This document shows, one piece after another, positions 32,573 to 43,287 of a stretch of 64,000 bases of DNA; the first letter of the stretch is position 1, and each line of letters opens with the position of its first letter. The notes beneath the pieces were generated by a model, which made no database searches, had not been told where the DNA came from, and worked only from the letters and a program-made list of their open reading frames with translations. The stretch is from contig NC_089598.1 of NCBI RefSeq assembly GCF_019320115.1, positions 32,507,983-32,571,982 on the forward strand. Reading direction: 5' to 3'. Both the position numbers and the translations under genes were made by a program. This stretch comes from Miscanthus floridulus. Its lineage: Eukaryota; Streptophyta; Magnoliopsida; Poales; Poaceae.

Positions 32573-33825
32573 CGTCGGTGTAGAAAGTGACCAACAAGTA
32601 AATATTTATAGTTTTGCCGCACGTTGTGATCGGAGGTGGCCTAGCACTCAATGACACAGGGTTTATACTGGTTCAGGCAACGTGCCCTACATCCAGTTTG
32701 AGTCGGACAGTGACTTTATTCCTGAGCCCAGGTGCTCGAAGTTTGCAGTGGGGTTACAAACGAGAAGGAGAAAGATGGGGTGCGCGAGTGGTCCGGTTGG
32801 CTCTGGTCGGAAGGGCCGAGAGTGACAGGAGTTCCTCTATGAGCTAAGTGTTCAAGCGTGTGCTTGAGGTCCGAACCTAGCGGTTCTGTGGTTGTGAGCT
32901 AGTGAACTTGATCGATCTGGATTAGCTTGTAGGAACTTGAATCAACTGAGTCTCTTGGGAGAGAGCGCATCCCCTTTTATAGATGAATGGGATGGCCTTA
33001 CAACTGAGAGGGAGAGAGTTCGTATGCTTCTAAGTCTTGTTGCCCATCCCGGCGGGTACAGGAGGATGGTAGGCACCCACAATACTGTTGGATGTCGGTT
33101 ATATGGGGGAGGTTACGTCGTCTTGTTTTGGGTATGGCAGATGTCGGCACCTGCATATATTATTGATGCCTAGAGGCATGTGAGGAGTTTCACCACGTTC
33201 ACTCGATACGGTAAATCCCGGCGCCCACAACATTGTCGATGCCCAGAGGCATGTGGGGGGCCTTACCGTATGGGAGTTAACGGCGCCCACAATACTGTAG
33301 AGGAAAATGTCGGTGCCTATAATACTATTTGTGTCAGGGTGGTTGCAGAGTACTGTTACTGCAAGTGACAGGGTACGGTCCCTGGTATCATGGTTTGACT
33401 TGAGCGCCTTGCCCTGCTTTCTCCGTTCGTTCCCTAATCCTTTCCGGGTGGGCGTCCCCGATCGGTTGGTCCTAGTCAGCTCTGGTTGCGCTAGTAGGAG
33501 AAGAGCAGCGAGCAGGGTCTTTGCATACCCCGGTCAGAGATGTGGGGTCAGAGTCGGAGGTAGTGCTTTGCCAGGCCTTTCGGTCGGAGAGACCGTCCGG
33601 AGGCGGCTGGAGACCGAAGTGAGCGCTCTGGTCGGAGAGGTGGGCTGGAGTCGACAAGCGAGCATTGTTCCTGCTCGGACAGACCTTTTGGTCGGTGAAT
33701 GGACCACCCTTCTGGCCTATTGTTTTAGACTCTTGGGCTGGCCCATGAGTTGCGCGCTGTCTACTTGGGCCGAGCCTTTGCGGGGAAGCCGGTCTGTGAG
33801 GGACCCCGGGTTTATGAACCCAACA
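32573..33825 (-). repeat. gypsy-2 3' LTR (left copy)
   Basis: About 1253 bp, matching 51838-53081 from GTAGAAAGTGACCAACAAGT to GGGTTTATGAACCCAACA. The terminal TG on the left is mutated (CGTCGGTG here, TGTTGGTG in the other copy). Internally it holds GGCGCCCACAA/CACTGT-type short repeats and GGTCGGAG words. Confidence 0.92.
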
Positions 33826-33848
33826 GGAGCCCTCGAGCCCCCGGGCGA
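33826..33848 (-). other. gypsy-2 polypurine-type tract
   Basis: In element sense GGGGGCTCGAGGGCTCC precedes the 3' LTR start TGTTGGG. It is the interrupted purine tract usual for this lineage. Confidence 0.65.
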
Positions 33849-34075
33849 TTTAGGTAGAATCATCCGGTGGATTTTTGTCTCGACGGTGGGTGCACACGAG
33901 CGTACCCACGGGTGTAGCCCCTGAGACCCCGGGCGGTTCGGGCAGAACCGTCTGGGGGTTTTCTGTGTTGTTAGCGGGGGAGGTTTTTGTTTCGTCGGTG
34001 GGTGCACGCGAGCACACCCTTGGGTGTAGCCCTCGGGCGGTTTGGGCAGAATCGTCTGGGTGTTTTGTTTAGCGG
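33840..34075. repeat. gypsy-2 3'-region tandem array A, units of about 100 bp
   Basis: The block GCCC-GGGCGGTTTGGGCAGAATCGTC ... TCGTCGGTGGGTGCACGCGAGC ... ACCCTTGGGTGTAGCCC occurs in two to three imperfect copies (starting near 33841, 33931 and 34031). The copies diverge in length. Confidence 0.75.
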
Positions 34076-34139
34076 GCGTGTGTGCGTGTTTTTCAGTCGA
34101 GATGGAGTTTGTTTAACCAAGGCGTCGTTGTGTAGCCGA

Positions 34140-34385
34140 GGTGGTCAGTTGTTTTTTTAGGGATGGGGTGAGACGGAGCTCGTGGATCCTGGCATCGATG
34201 CGCGCCGTGGGATCGAGCGAGGCAGTTAGTTTTTTTAGGGATCGAACAAGACAGATCTTGTGGATCCTACCGTCGGTGCATGCTGTGGGATCGGGCGAGG
34301 CAGTTAGTTTTTTAGGGATCAGATGAGACAGAGCTTGCGGATCCTGGCATCGGTGCACGCCATGGGATTGGGCGAGTCAGAGTCG
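34140..34385. repeat. gypsy-2 3'-region tandem array B, units of about 84 bp
   Basis: The block GGCAGTTAGTTTTTTTAGGGA ... GATGAGACAGAGCTYGTGGATCCTGGCATCG ... GTGGGATCGGGCGA repeats three times (starting near 34146, 34225 and 34303), with a weak fourth near 34375. Spacing is regular and divergence modest. Confidence 0.85.
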
Positions 34386-34454
34386 TGGATCTAGGCCTTG
34401 GTGTGGCCTGCGCAACTAAGGCAGTTAGTTAGTTAGTTTGGGATCGGGCGAGCC

Positions 34455-34690
34455 GAAGCTCGTGTATCCTGATGGGGCGAGTTCGGGGTCGCAGACCCAG
34501 GTGTTTTTGGAGCACAGTCGGAGCGTAGCCAGATGGGGCAAGTTCGGGGTCGTAGACCTGGGTGTTTTTGGAGCGCAGTTGAAGCGTAGCCGGATGGGGC
34601 GAGTTTGGGGTCACAAACCCGGGTGTTTTTGGAGCGCAGTCGGAGCGTAGCCAGATGGAGCGAGTTCGGGGTCACAGACCCAGTCGTTTT
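34455..34690. repeat. gypsy-2 3'-region tandem array C, units of about 65-70 bp
   Basis: The block GATGGGGCGAGTTCGGGGTC, GCAGACCCAGGTGTTTTTGG, AGCGCAGTCGGAGCGTAGCC repeats three full times plus a partial fourth (starting near 34471, 34532, 34595 and 34654). Confidence 0.9.
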
Positions 34691-35800
34691 TGTGTCTTGA
34701 GCCCCTGAGCCCTGTCGGGACTTAGTAGGGGTTGGTGTGAGTTTGTGTGTGTTACCCCGTCCTCGGTTCCTCACAACCGGAGGGGCTAAGTTTTTGTCGC
34801 TTGTCCCAATCGCTCAGGCTCGAGTGACGTGCTCGGTGTGTTCGCTAATAGGTATGATCGAGTGGAATCCGGGTCTATCGTTTGTGATGGGGTCGGCATA
34901 GCCCTCTTGTGACATTCCACTGCTCCTTTACCTGCAACCCGATAGATGCCTGGGTCATTTTTGAGACCGACCCGGGTGGCCTAACGGTCTCCCCTCGATG
35001 GAGATTCTATAGGCTTGGCAAGAGGTTCAGGATCGAACAAGAAGGTTGAGATGACCCTATCTGCTAGACTAGGCTAGAGCCGCATGGGGCTAATCTATGT
35101 TTTTCTCCCCTAGCTCTGTTGGTTGCTCATGTCGAATGAGGCAACCAGCGCTTTGTGACACAACACAAAGCGTTGTGATGCATTTTGCTGCACATGCGAT
35201 GCTTAGTTCTCGAGCCCCCAAGCGGTTTAGGGCCCGAATCATCTGGGAGGCATGGGTGAATGGAATGAATGCGCGTATGGATGTAGGAAATGATTATAAA
35301 GAAATAGAGGGGGTTGGTAGTGTTTACCTTGATGACTTAAGTGACGGGGTTTGGAAAGCTTCAGTCAGAAACATCCGACTGAGACCCGTGCTTATCGTTC
35401 ATGACAGAGTCGGCATGGCCTACATGGGGCATCCCTTCGCTTCCTACCTGTCTCTCGGTATGTTTTTCTGAGCCGTTCGATCGACTTAGGAAGCCCAATG
35501 GTCTCTCCCAGTGGAGATCCTGCTTTGGGTTTTTCCAAGTCCCGCCTAGGGGTACAGAGAGCTGCCTGCGTGTGGTGACATTTTGGTTTTCATGCCCAGT
35601 CATGCGATAGTGGTGGGCCATACCCATGCCACGTTTCGTCTCACCAGGCAGCGTTCCGTCTGACCCGGTGTCATTCCATCGGCTAGCGTGCGTCCTATCG
35701 GTTAGGGTGTGTCCCATTGTTTCCCATCCGCATTGAATGGGGGAAGGGAGAGAGTTTTTTGCTCTGATCTTTTGCCCCTCTTCGGCTGACACGTTTCTTC
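34691..35800. other. gypsy-2 3' region between repeats and antisense ORF
   Basis: No supportable domain. Two similar GGTCTCxCC...GATCCTG-type passages (about 34985 and 35500) suggest an older internal duplication of roughly 500 bp: CATGGGGCTAAT/CATGGGGCATCC, and GAGACCGACCCG versus GAGACCCGTGC. Confidence 0.4.
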
Positions 35801-35815
35801 CTTAAATAGGTGGAG
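35801..35815 (+). promoter_or_regulatory. possible TATA-like box for the antisense ORF of gypsy-2
   Basis: CTTAAATAGGTGG on the plus strand is followed by a pyrimidine-rich CTCTCCTCCTTCCTCTTCC stretch and an ATG at 35897. The layout resembles a plant core promoter with leader. Prediction only. Confidence 0.35.
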
Positions 35816-35896
35816 GGAGAGGGCTCTCCGTCGTAGTCCTTTGCCTATTCTCCAACTATTGTCTCTCCTCCTTCCTCTTCCTCTTCGAGAGTGCCT

Positions 35897-36530
35897 GTAT
35901 GCCACAGCGGTTCCTAAGTGAGAGAGGGGGTGAGCGAGGGGGAGGACTTATAGATCCTTTTGTGAATCCGTAGTGCGATGTCGAGCTGAAGGCTGCTCGG
36001 GGTGGTGATAGATTCATCTGCGAGGCCTTCTTTGGGATGGAGCCATGTGTGGACTTTCTCCAGTGGATCTTCACCGGGCGAGTCTTGTCAGGGGGAAGTT
36101 GCTCAGGATCATGTTGGTGGAGGGTTCCACGCCTATAGCTGCTCAGGTTAGCCAGTTCATAAAGTTTGATGAGATCTCTTCTAGCCATGGCGGCCGTACC
36201 TTGGTAGCAGCATCCCTGACTAGGAGCTACCTCGACTGCATGAGAAGGTCAGGAGCTCCAAGCTCTTGTGCTGAGCATCTATGGGTGCGATGCCCTTGAG
36301 GTACCCATTACGCTCGCCAAAGTCAAGGGAGCAAAACCAGGTGGGTCCCTTGAGGTACCCGTTGTGCTCGTTGAAGTCGAGGGAGCAGAACCAGGCGAGG
36401 CCCCAGTGGAGGTGGTTATGTCTGGCAGCGTTCAGGCGATGTTGTTGAGCGGCCATAGTAGTATTTGGAGTAGCAGTAGAAAATGTAATAGCTGAGTTTG
36501 TGGGTGAGTCCCTGTGTGAATAGTTTTTTA
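35897..36530 (+). pseudogene. antisense ORF in the 3' region of gypsy-2, decayed
   Basis: Plus-strand pieces in shifting frames start MPQRFLSERG (35897). Then come FICEAFFGMEPCVDFLQWIF (about 36015), QVSQFIKFDEIS (about 36150) and a repetitive acidic part [20 protein letters not shown] (about 36340-36410). The direction is opposite to gag-pol. Grande-type elements of grasses are known to carry an antisense gene at this position, and this looks like its broken descendant. Function is unknown. Stops and frameshifts prevent a full-length product. Confidence 0.45.
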
Positions 36531-36534
36531 TATC

Positions 36535-36931
36535 AATGAATACATCAGTACTGTTTTTTATAGAATCACTATCTGTTCCTTGTTTTCATCCTAGCATATC
36601 TTTTGTTTTTGTCCTTTCTTTTTCGTACCTGCCCGTTAGTTTCATAGGCTGCAGCTTTTTTAAGAGCCTAGGCATGGCCTGCGGGGCTTGGCTGCTTGTA
36701 ACCGTAGGTCGTGGTGGGGTGCGTTCGGTAAGGAGTAAGAACAAAAGTTATGTTGGGCAATCAAAGGAAAAGGAATGCGCTTCCGTTCAGGGATGAAGTT
36801 GTTTACCATGTGACAGTAAAAAAGATAGTAAAAATGAGAGGTAGTATTCAGTATTGTACCCTTATGGAGCCCCCGAGCGATATAGGATGAAAGTGTTCGG
36901 GCTGGGTTGCTTTTACAGGGGCAAGTGTTGA
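36535..36931. other. spacer between antisense ORF and integrase end
   Basis: The two opposed transcription units converge here. No domain is seen. Confidence 0.4.
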
Positions 36932-38050
36932 CTAAAAAGCGGTTAGACCAAATTTAGGGGGAAAACAACGTAGTTGTTCAATGTTCCAAGTGTTGGTGAG
37001 AACGTTGCCGTTGTTGTCCTCCAGTCGATAGGTGCCCGGTCGGATTACTTCGGTCATCGTACAGGGCCCTTCCCATGGTGGAGAGAGCTTGTGTTTTTCC
37101 TTCGTTGATTGGGTCCTCTAGAGTACGAGATCGCCGACTTCGAGTATCCTCCCTCTGATCTTCCTTTCATGGTACCTGCAGAGGGTTTGTTGGTAGTGAG
37201 CGGAGCGGATGACGGTAGTCTCATGGGCCTCTTCGAGTAGGTCGACTACGTCTTGTTGAGCCTCCACGGCTCGGTCGTGGTTGAAAGCCTTCACTCTTGG
37301 GGCGCCATTGTCGAGGTCGAAGGGCAGCACTACCTCAGCTCCGTAGGCCAGGAAGAAAGGTGTGAACCCTATCGATCAGTTTGGGGTCGTTCTTAGGCTC
37401 CAGAGGATCGCTAGGACCTCTGCAACCCATCGCTTGGCGTACTTGTTGAGTCGGTCGAAGATGCATGACTTAAGTCCTTGGAGGACCATGCCGTTGGCAC
37501 ATTCGATCTAACCGTTAGTTCATGGATGTCCGACCGAGGCCTAGTCGATCCTAATGTCGTATCCATCGCTAAAGTCTAGGAATTTCTTTCCGGTAAAGTT
37601 AGTCCCATGGTCAGTGATGATATAGTTAGGAACGCCGAACTGGTAGATGATGTCGAGGAAGAATTTGACTGCCACCTCTGAGTAGATGTTGGTAATGGGC
37701 TTGGCCTCTATCCACTTGGTGAACTTGTCGACTGCTACGAGTAGGTGAGTGAAGCCGCTTGGGCCCTTTTTGAGGGGCCCCACCATGTCGAGGCCCCAGA
37801 CCATGAATGGCCAGGTGATGGGGATGGTTCGGAGCTCCTGTGCCGGCATATGGGTTTGCCGAGCATAGAGCTGGCATCCTTCACACCTATGGATGACCTC
37901 CTCTGCATCTCATAGCGCGGTGGGCCAGTAAAAACCTTGGTGAAAGGCTTTTCTGACCAGCGACCTTGGGGCCGCATGATGTCCATAAATCCCGGCATGG
38001 ACCTCAAGGAGGAGCTGCTTCCCCTGGCTAGTGGGGACACACTTCATGAG
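36932..38050 (-). pseudogene. pol: gypsy-2 integrase
   Basis: Minus-strand reading in order: an HHCC-like start (CEGCQLYARQTHMPAQEL, about 37880), the core with WGLDMVGPLKKG (first Asp) and PNYIITDHGTNFTGKKF (second Asp), then TNG-stop-IECANGM (Glu present but two stops nearby, about 37500). The C-terminal part follows (HERKIRGRILEVGDLVL, PPWEGP, LTNTWNIEQLRCF) and ends in TAG at 36932-36934. All three catalytic acidic residues can be seen, but the frame is broken by several stops. The enzyme would insert the cDNA into host DNA. Confidence 0.85.
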
Positions 38051-38580
38051 CACTCCTGATGAACTTCGTTTGTAGAGCTCATCACTGAGCGCGACGAAGG
38101 TCTTGGCGCGTCAAGTGATCCATTGGGCTTTAGTCCTTTTAGGTGGGAGAACCTCCTCAAGGAGGTAGGCGAGTAGTGGCACTCACCAGTCGGTTTGATC
38201 GAGTGCCAATACAGCGATGTTTGTAGGTGACATCATCATGGAGGTACTGGGATCGGAGCCCCCAAGCACTAGCTTGGCGTTGGGGTTGAAGCCCCTGGGT
38301 GTTGGCTTAGCATTGGGGTCAGAGCCCTCGAGTGTCGGCTGGGCATCGGGGTGTGTCTAGATCAGACCTTCCAGGATGCGGGCGGATGGCTCATGGATGT
38401 CGTTGATGAAGACCCCACTTGGTGATGCATCCCTCCTGGCAGCCAATTTTACAAGAAAATCGACGGCATCATTGTCCCTTCGAGGGATGTGATGTAGCTC
38501 AATCCCCTAGAATTTGTCCTCAAACTTGTGCACCTCTTGGTAGCATGCTGCCATGAGGGGGCTTTTGCAGAAGTACTCCT
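38051..38580 (-). other. gypsy-2 pol linker between RNase H and integrase
   Basis: Decayed coding sequence in pol orientation with many stops. No separate domain is claimed. Confidence 0.45.
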
Positions 38581-39040
38581 TCATGACCTGATCAACGAGC
38601 TCTGAGTCGCCGTGAAAACATAGAGTCGCGTAGCACCAAGCTCGATGGCGATGCGTAGTCTGTTGATGAGGGCCTTGTACTCCGCGGCGTCGTTTGAGGC
38701 TGAAAAGTGGAGGCGGATGGCATAGTAGAGCCTACTCCTGTCCGAGGAGATCAGAACCACTCCAGCCCCTGAGCTGGGTGCCATTATGGACCCATCGAAG
38801 TACATTATCCAGTACTCATGGGTGACGTCTAGGGTCGGTAGCTGTACCTCTATCCATTCGGCGACAAAATCCATAAGAGCCTCAGATTTAATGGCGGTAC
38901 GGGGTACGTACCACATGTCATGGCCCATGAGTTTGAGTGCCCACTTAGAGATTCATCCCATGGCATCGTGGTTGCGGATGATGTCCCCGAGTGGGTATGA
39001 AGTGATGACCGCGACTTCGTGGTCGGTGAAGTAGTGCAGG
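38581..39040 (-). pseudogene. pol: gypsy-2 RNase H
   Basis: EYWIMYFDGSIMAPSSGAGV and RLHFSASNDAAEYKALINRL carry the RNase H signature (catalytic Asp in YFDGS, Glu in AAEY). Upstream WYVPRTAIKSEALMDFVAEW is the usual lead-in for this gypsy group. RNase H removes RNA template during reverse transcription. The frame stops at 38581, before the last catalytic Asp motif. Confidence 0.8.
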
Positions 39041-40260
39041 AGCTTTCGGGTCACATCAGCACGACGTATAGGAGTTTTTGCACCTAGGGGTACTGGACCT
39101 TGGGGTCAGTGAGTACTTCGCCAATGAAGTATACAGGCCGCTAGACCTTAAGTTGGTGTCCTAGCTCCTCCCTTTCGACGACCAGCGCGGCGCTTACCAC
39201 ATGGTTGTTGGCCGCAATGTAGAGGAGAAGGGGTTCTCCTCGTTCGGGAGTGATGAGGATTGGGGCTGATGTTAGGGACGCTTTGAGGCTCTCTAGGGCC
39301 TACTGGGCTTCCTTAGTCCAGATGAAAGTGTCCATCTTTTTTAGGAGCTTGTAGAGTGGCATCCCCATTCGTCGAGTCGGGTGATGAATCGACTTAGGGC
39401 AGCCAGACAGCCGGTGAGCCTTTGCACGCCCTTGACGTTGCATATGGGACCCATTGTTGGAGATGGCCGTGATTTTTTTGGGGTTGGCCTCGATGCCATG
39501 CTCAGACACAATGTATCCTAGCAGCTTCCCCTTTGGAACCCTGAAAACACATTTTTTGGGATTCAGCCTGATGTTGAACCTTCGGAGGTTCATCAACGTT
39601 GCGGCCAAGTTTGCAATCAGGTCATAGTCTTGAGCTATTTTGACCACTATGTCATCAACATAGACGGCGATCGTTGGTCTTGGCCGCTCGGTTTGGTCAG
39701 GCTGATCGAGCGGGTTGATTTGTTCGGCGAAGCATTGCTGCATGCACCTTTGGTAGGTGGCACCAGCGTTCTTCAAGCCAAATGGCATGGTTACATAGCA
39801 GTACGAACCATACGGGGTGATGAACATGGTTGCAAGCTGATCAGACTCTTTCATTGTGATCTGGTGATAGCCTGAGTAGGCATCTAGAAAGGAGAGGATC
39901 TTGTAGCCTGAGGTGGAGTTGACTATCTAGTCTATGTGCAACAAAGGAAAGTGATCCTTCGGACATGCTTTGTTGAGGCCAGTATAGTCAACGCATTTCT
40001 CCACTTCCTGGTCTTCTTTTTTAACAAGAATAGGATTAGCAAGCCAGACAGAGTGGAATACCTCTCTGATGAATCTAGCTACTAAGAGTTTGGCGATCTC
40101 TTCACCTATGGCCCTGCGCCTCTCATGGTCGAAGCAACGCAGGCACTGCTTGGTGGGCTTCGAGCCCAGGATGAGGCATAGTGCGTGCTCGGTGACCCCT
40201 CGTGGTATGCCCGGCATGTCAGAAGGCTGCCATGCAAAGACATCGCGGTTGTCGCACAGG
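39041..40260 (-). pseudogene. pol: gypsy-2 reverse transcriptase
   Basis: A 184-residue open block (39854-39300) has TPYGSYCYVTMPFGLKNAGA, the polymerase motif YVDD (39651-39662), LNPKKCVFRVPKGKLLGYIV and GIEANPKKI. The upstream part (40217-39927) holds the palm start HERRRAIGEEIAKLLVARFI, VWLANPILVKK and CVDYTGLNKACPKD. A stop and frameshift near 39900 split them. Domain order and motifs are standard Ty3/gypsy. Confidence 0.9.
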
Positions 40261-40272
40261 AAATCAATGAGC

Positions 40273-41110
40273 TCATGTTCCTATTTGGCTAGGAGCTAGG
40301 TCGGTGGGGTCGATTCCCACTGCCTTGGTTTCCTCGAGCGGTCGGAAGGCCGACGAGGAGGTTGGTTTGTTGCAGTCTAGGACTGCCAGGATCAATGATT
40401 CCTTGAGCCGTGGGAGCTCGAACAAGTTGATGACCGCAGTGGCAAGTTCATAGTGCTCATGGTCGCACGTGAAGGCGTGCGAGAAGGCGCTGCTCACGGT
40501 GATGATGTCGTTCGGTCCTGGCATCTTCAGCTTGAGGAAGGTGTGGTTGGGGATTGCCATGAATTTGGCATAGCATGGCCGCCCCAAGATGGCATGGTAG
40601 GATCCAAGAAAGTCCACCATTTCGAAGGTGAGAACCTCCGAGCGGAAGTTGGCTCGGCTACCGAACGTGACGGGCAAGTTGATCTGCCTGAGCGGGTATG
40701 CCTACGCTCCCAGGATCACTCCATGGAAGGGAGAGCCCGCCAGGTGGAGCTCCAATTGGGGGATGCACATGGTGTCGAGGGTGTCGACGTAGAGGATGTT
40801 GAGGCCGCTGCCTCCGTCCATCAGCACCTTGGTGAGGTGCTTCTTGCAAATGATAGGATCGATGATGAGCGGGTAGCGTCCCGGTCTCATGACATGGGAG
40901 GGATGGTCCCTCTGATCGAAGGTGATTGGAGATTCCAACCAGCTAAGAAAGGAGGGGACGGCCGTCTCAGCGGCCATGCCTCCCTATAGCGTACCTTGTG
41001 CTGGCGCTTGGACCAAATGATGTCAGATCCACCAAAGATCATGATGCATTCATCGGCATTTGGGAACCCATCTCCGTCCTTGCCCGCCATGCCTCCTTTC
41101 TTGGCTGTCG
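40273..41110 (-). pseudogene. pol: gypsy-2 aspartic protease region
   Basis: VLMDGGSGLNILYVDTLD contains the DGGSG active-site variant used by this gypsy group instead of DTG or DSG. It continues in SEVLTFEMVDFLGSYHAILG and ILGRPCYAKFMAIP. One stop (near 40705) interrupts it. The protease would cleave the Gag-Pol polyprotein. Confidence 0.85.
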
Positions 41111-41169
41111 CCACTTTGTCGTCCCCTTCTTTTGGCCCACCAGCCTATCATAGAAAATGTTTGAGGAGC

Positions 41170-42110
41170 TCACAGTCCTTGTAGAGGTGTTTGACGGGGT
41201 AGGTGTGGTTGGTGCATGGGCTATCTATGAGTTTGTTGAAGTGGTCAGGTAGGCCCTGTTGGGGCTGCTTGCCCGTGCGGTCAGTTGCGGCAACCAACGC
41301 GATGTTGTCCAGTCGGCATCGGTCCTTTTTGTTCTTCTTGCCCCTCTATGTGGAGGGGCCCTCATCTTGGTCCATGCGCTTGGCCTTGCCTTTGTCTCGG
41401 CCTCCATTGAAGACCTCTCCGACCGCTTCCTCATCGAAGTCGTGGTTAGTGGCAACATTGAGCAGGTCACGGGTGGTACAGGGCTTCAGGCATCCAATCT
41501 TGTGGATTAGGGACTCGCAGGTCGTCCCAAAGAGGAACGTGCTGATGATGTCCGCATCGATGACATCAGGGAGGGAGTTGCATCGTTGAGAGAACCTATA
41601 GATGTAGTCCCGTAGGGATTCGCTGGGCTCCTGCTGGCAACTCTTGAGGTCCCAGGAGTTCCTAGTGTGGACATACATCCCCTAGAAATTTCCGACGAAG
41701 ACCCTCTTGAGGTCCTCCCAGTCGCGGATGCTGTCATGTGGGAGGAATTCAAGCCATGCCCGAACATGTTCCCCCACATAGATGGGGAGATATTGAATGA
41801 TGAAATAGTCATCATGCACCCCTCCGGCTTGGCAGGTGAGCCGAAAATCTTTGGGCCAAATACCGGGGTTTATCTCCCCGGTGTACTTGGTGATGTTGGT
41901 GGGCGGTCAGAAGCGTTGTGGGAACGGTGCTCTCTAGATCCGCCGGTCAAAGGCCCGTGGCCCTAGACCCTTAGGGCTAGGACTCCGGTTGTCCGGTCGG
42001 TGACCGTGCCTAGGGCATGTTTCACCGCTCCCCTCGATGGTTCGGCCAGGATCCATGTCACCTGCTCTTGCCGCCGCCCGGTGGACATCATCATTGTGCC
42101 GGGCCCGATG
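41170..42110 (-). pseudogene. gag: gypsy-2 gag, C-terminal half (left of the copia insertion)
   Basis: Retrotrans_gag-type text: KYTGEINPGIWPKDFRLTCQ, FIIQYLPIYVGEHVRAWLEF, NSWDLKSCQQEPSESLRDYI and FLFGTTCESLIHKIG. A basic linker and CTNHTYPVKHLYKDCELLKH then lead towards protease. In-frame stops are present. The junction with copia-2 is at 42111-42116. Across it the frame joins the N-terminal half at 50895 (FAWAG | IGPGTMMM). Confidence 0.85.
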
Positions 42111-42115
42111 CCGGT
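42111..42115. other. putative target duplication of copia-2, left copy
   Basis: CCGGT here against CCGGC at 50895-50899, a 4/5 match. Removing one copy and the insert restores the gag frame. Confidence 0.5.
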
Positions 42116-43230
42116 TGCTAGTGCTTTCTTGATAGATTGCTTGCCATCATCACTAGAGTCATCACTATCCGAAGAGCCATCACTATCCCAAGTGACCACA
42201 TATCCTCCACCCTTCTTCTTTTGAAAGGTCATCCTCTTCTCCTTCTTTTCTTTCTTGTCCTTCTTGTGCTTCTTCTTCTCATCCTTCTTCTTCTCATCCT
42301 CATCATTGTCACTATTGTAGGGACAATCCACTACAACGTGATCGAGGCTCTTGCAATTTTAGCATCTTCTCACATATTCTTTGCTTTTTGTGTGATCTCT
42401 TCTCTTTCTTGCACCATAGCCCTTCTTTTTCATGAATTTGCCCATCTTGTGCACAAATAGAGCCATGGCTTCATCATCAATGTCACTAAGATCCTCATCA
42501 TCACTTGATTCTTTCTTGGACTTGCCCTTGTTCTTGGATCATGAGCTAGCCTTGAATGCTACACTCTTCTTCTTCTTCTTGTCTTTGTCTTCTTTCTTAT
42601 CATCCTTGTCAACCCCTTCCCTTTCCACATAGTATGTCTCTTGTGTCATGACATCACCTAGTACTTGGTTAGGAGTAATCTCTTTCAATCCTCCTCTTAT
42701 GATAAGCAATCTCAACATCTCAAATCTTGGAGGTAGGCACATCAAGAACCGATGAGAAACATCATCATCCTTGATCTTATCTCCCAAAGCCTTCAAGTCA
42801 TTAACAATTACTTGCAACCGATGGAACATCTCTAGAATGCTCTCATCATCCTTCATCTTGAAGCTTGTCAACTTATCTTTGAGGATGTACAACTTGGCAC
42901 TCTTCACCGCCGGTGTGCCCTCATATGTTTCCTCCAATCTCCTCCATACCTCATTAGCTCTTTCACAATCCTTGATTTGCTGAAACACCTTGGAATTAAT
43001 GGCATTGTATATGGTGTTGAGAGCCATTGTATTGCATTGCTTGTTGGTCTTGTCTAGGTTGGTGGGATTGTCGGGATCAATGACAGCATAGTCATTCTCG
43101 GTCACATCCCATACTTGATTATTGATTGAACCAAGATACATCCTCATCTTTCTCTTCCAATAATCACATCATGTGCCATCAAAGAATGGTGGTTTGCCCC
43201 CACATGGTTGAACACAACTTGAGCCATAAT
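42116..43230 (-). pseudogene. gag: copia-2 gag, N-terminal part
   Basis: It starts after the primer site with PPFFDGT-stop-CDYWKRKM (stop near 43167). A 202-residue open block (43147-42539) follows: SINNQVWDVTENDYAVIDPD, NAINSKVFQQIKDCERANEV and KMKDDESILEMFHRLQVIVN, which is the UBN2/DUF4219 gag type. A zinc-knuckle remnant (C-stop-NCKSLDHVVVDC, about 42320-42365) and a Lys/Asp/Ser-rich tail end at SIKKALA (42116). The continuation of this gag lies at the other end of the element (50270-49629). Confidence 0.8.
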
Positions 43231-43273
43231 TTGACACCAGGGTTGTTAAGCCTTCAATCAAATGGTGACCACA

Positions 43274-43285
43274 GCTTTGATACCA
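43274..43285 (-). other. copia-2 primer-binding site
   Basis: TGGTATCAAAGC in element sense, two bases from the LTR end. It is the tRNA-Met-type site common in this copia group. Confidence 0.88.
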
Positions 43286-43287
43286 CT

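Noticed and set aside
33840..34690. CRISPR-like regular repeats
   Set aside because: The units are contiguous tandem copies with no unique spacers, inside a eukaryotic retrotransposon.
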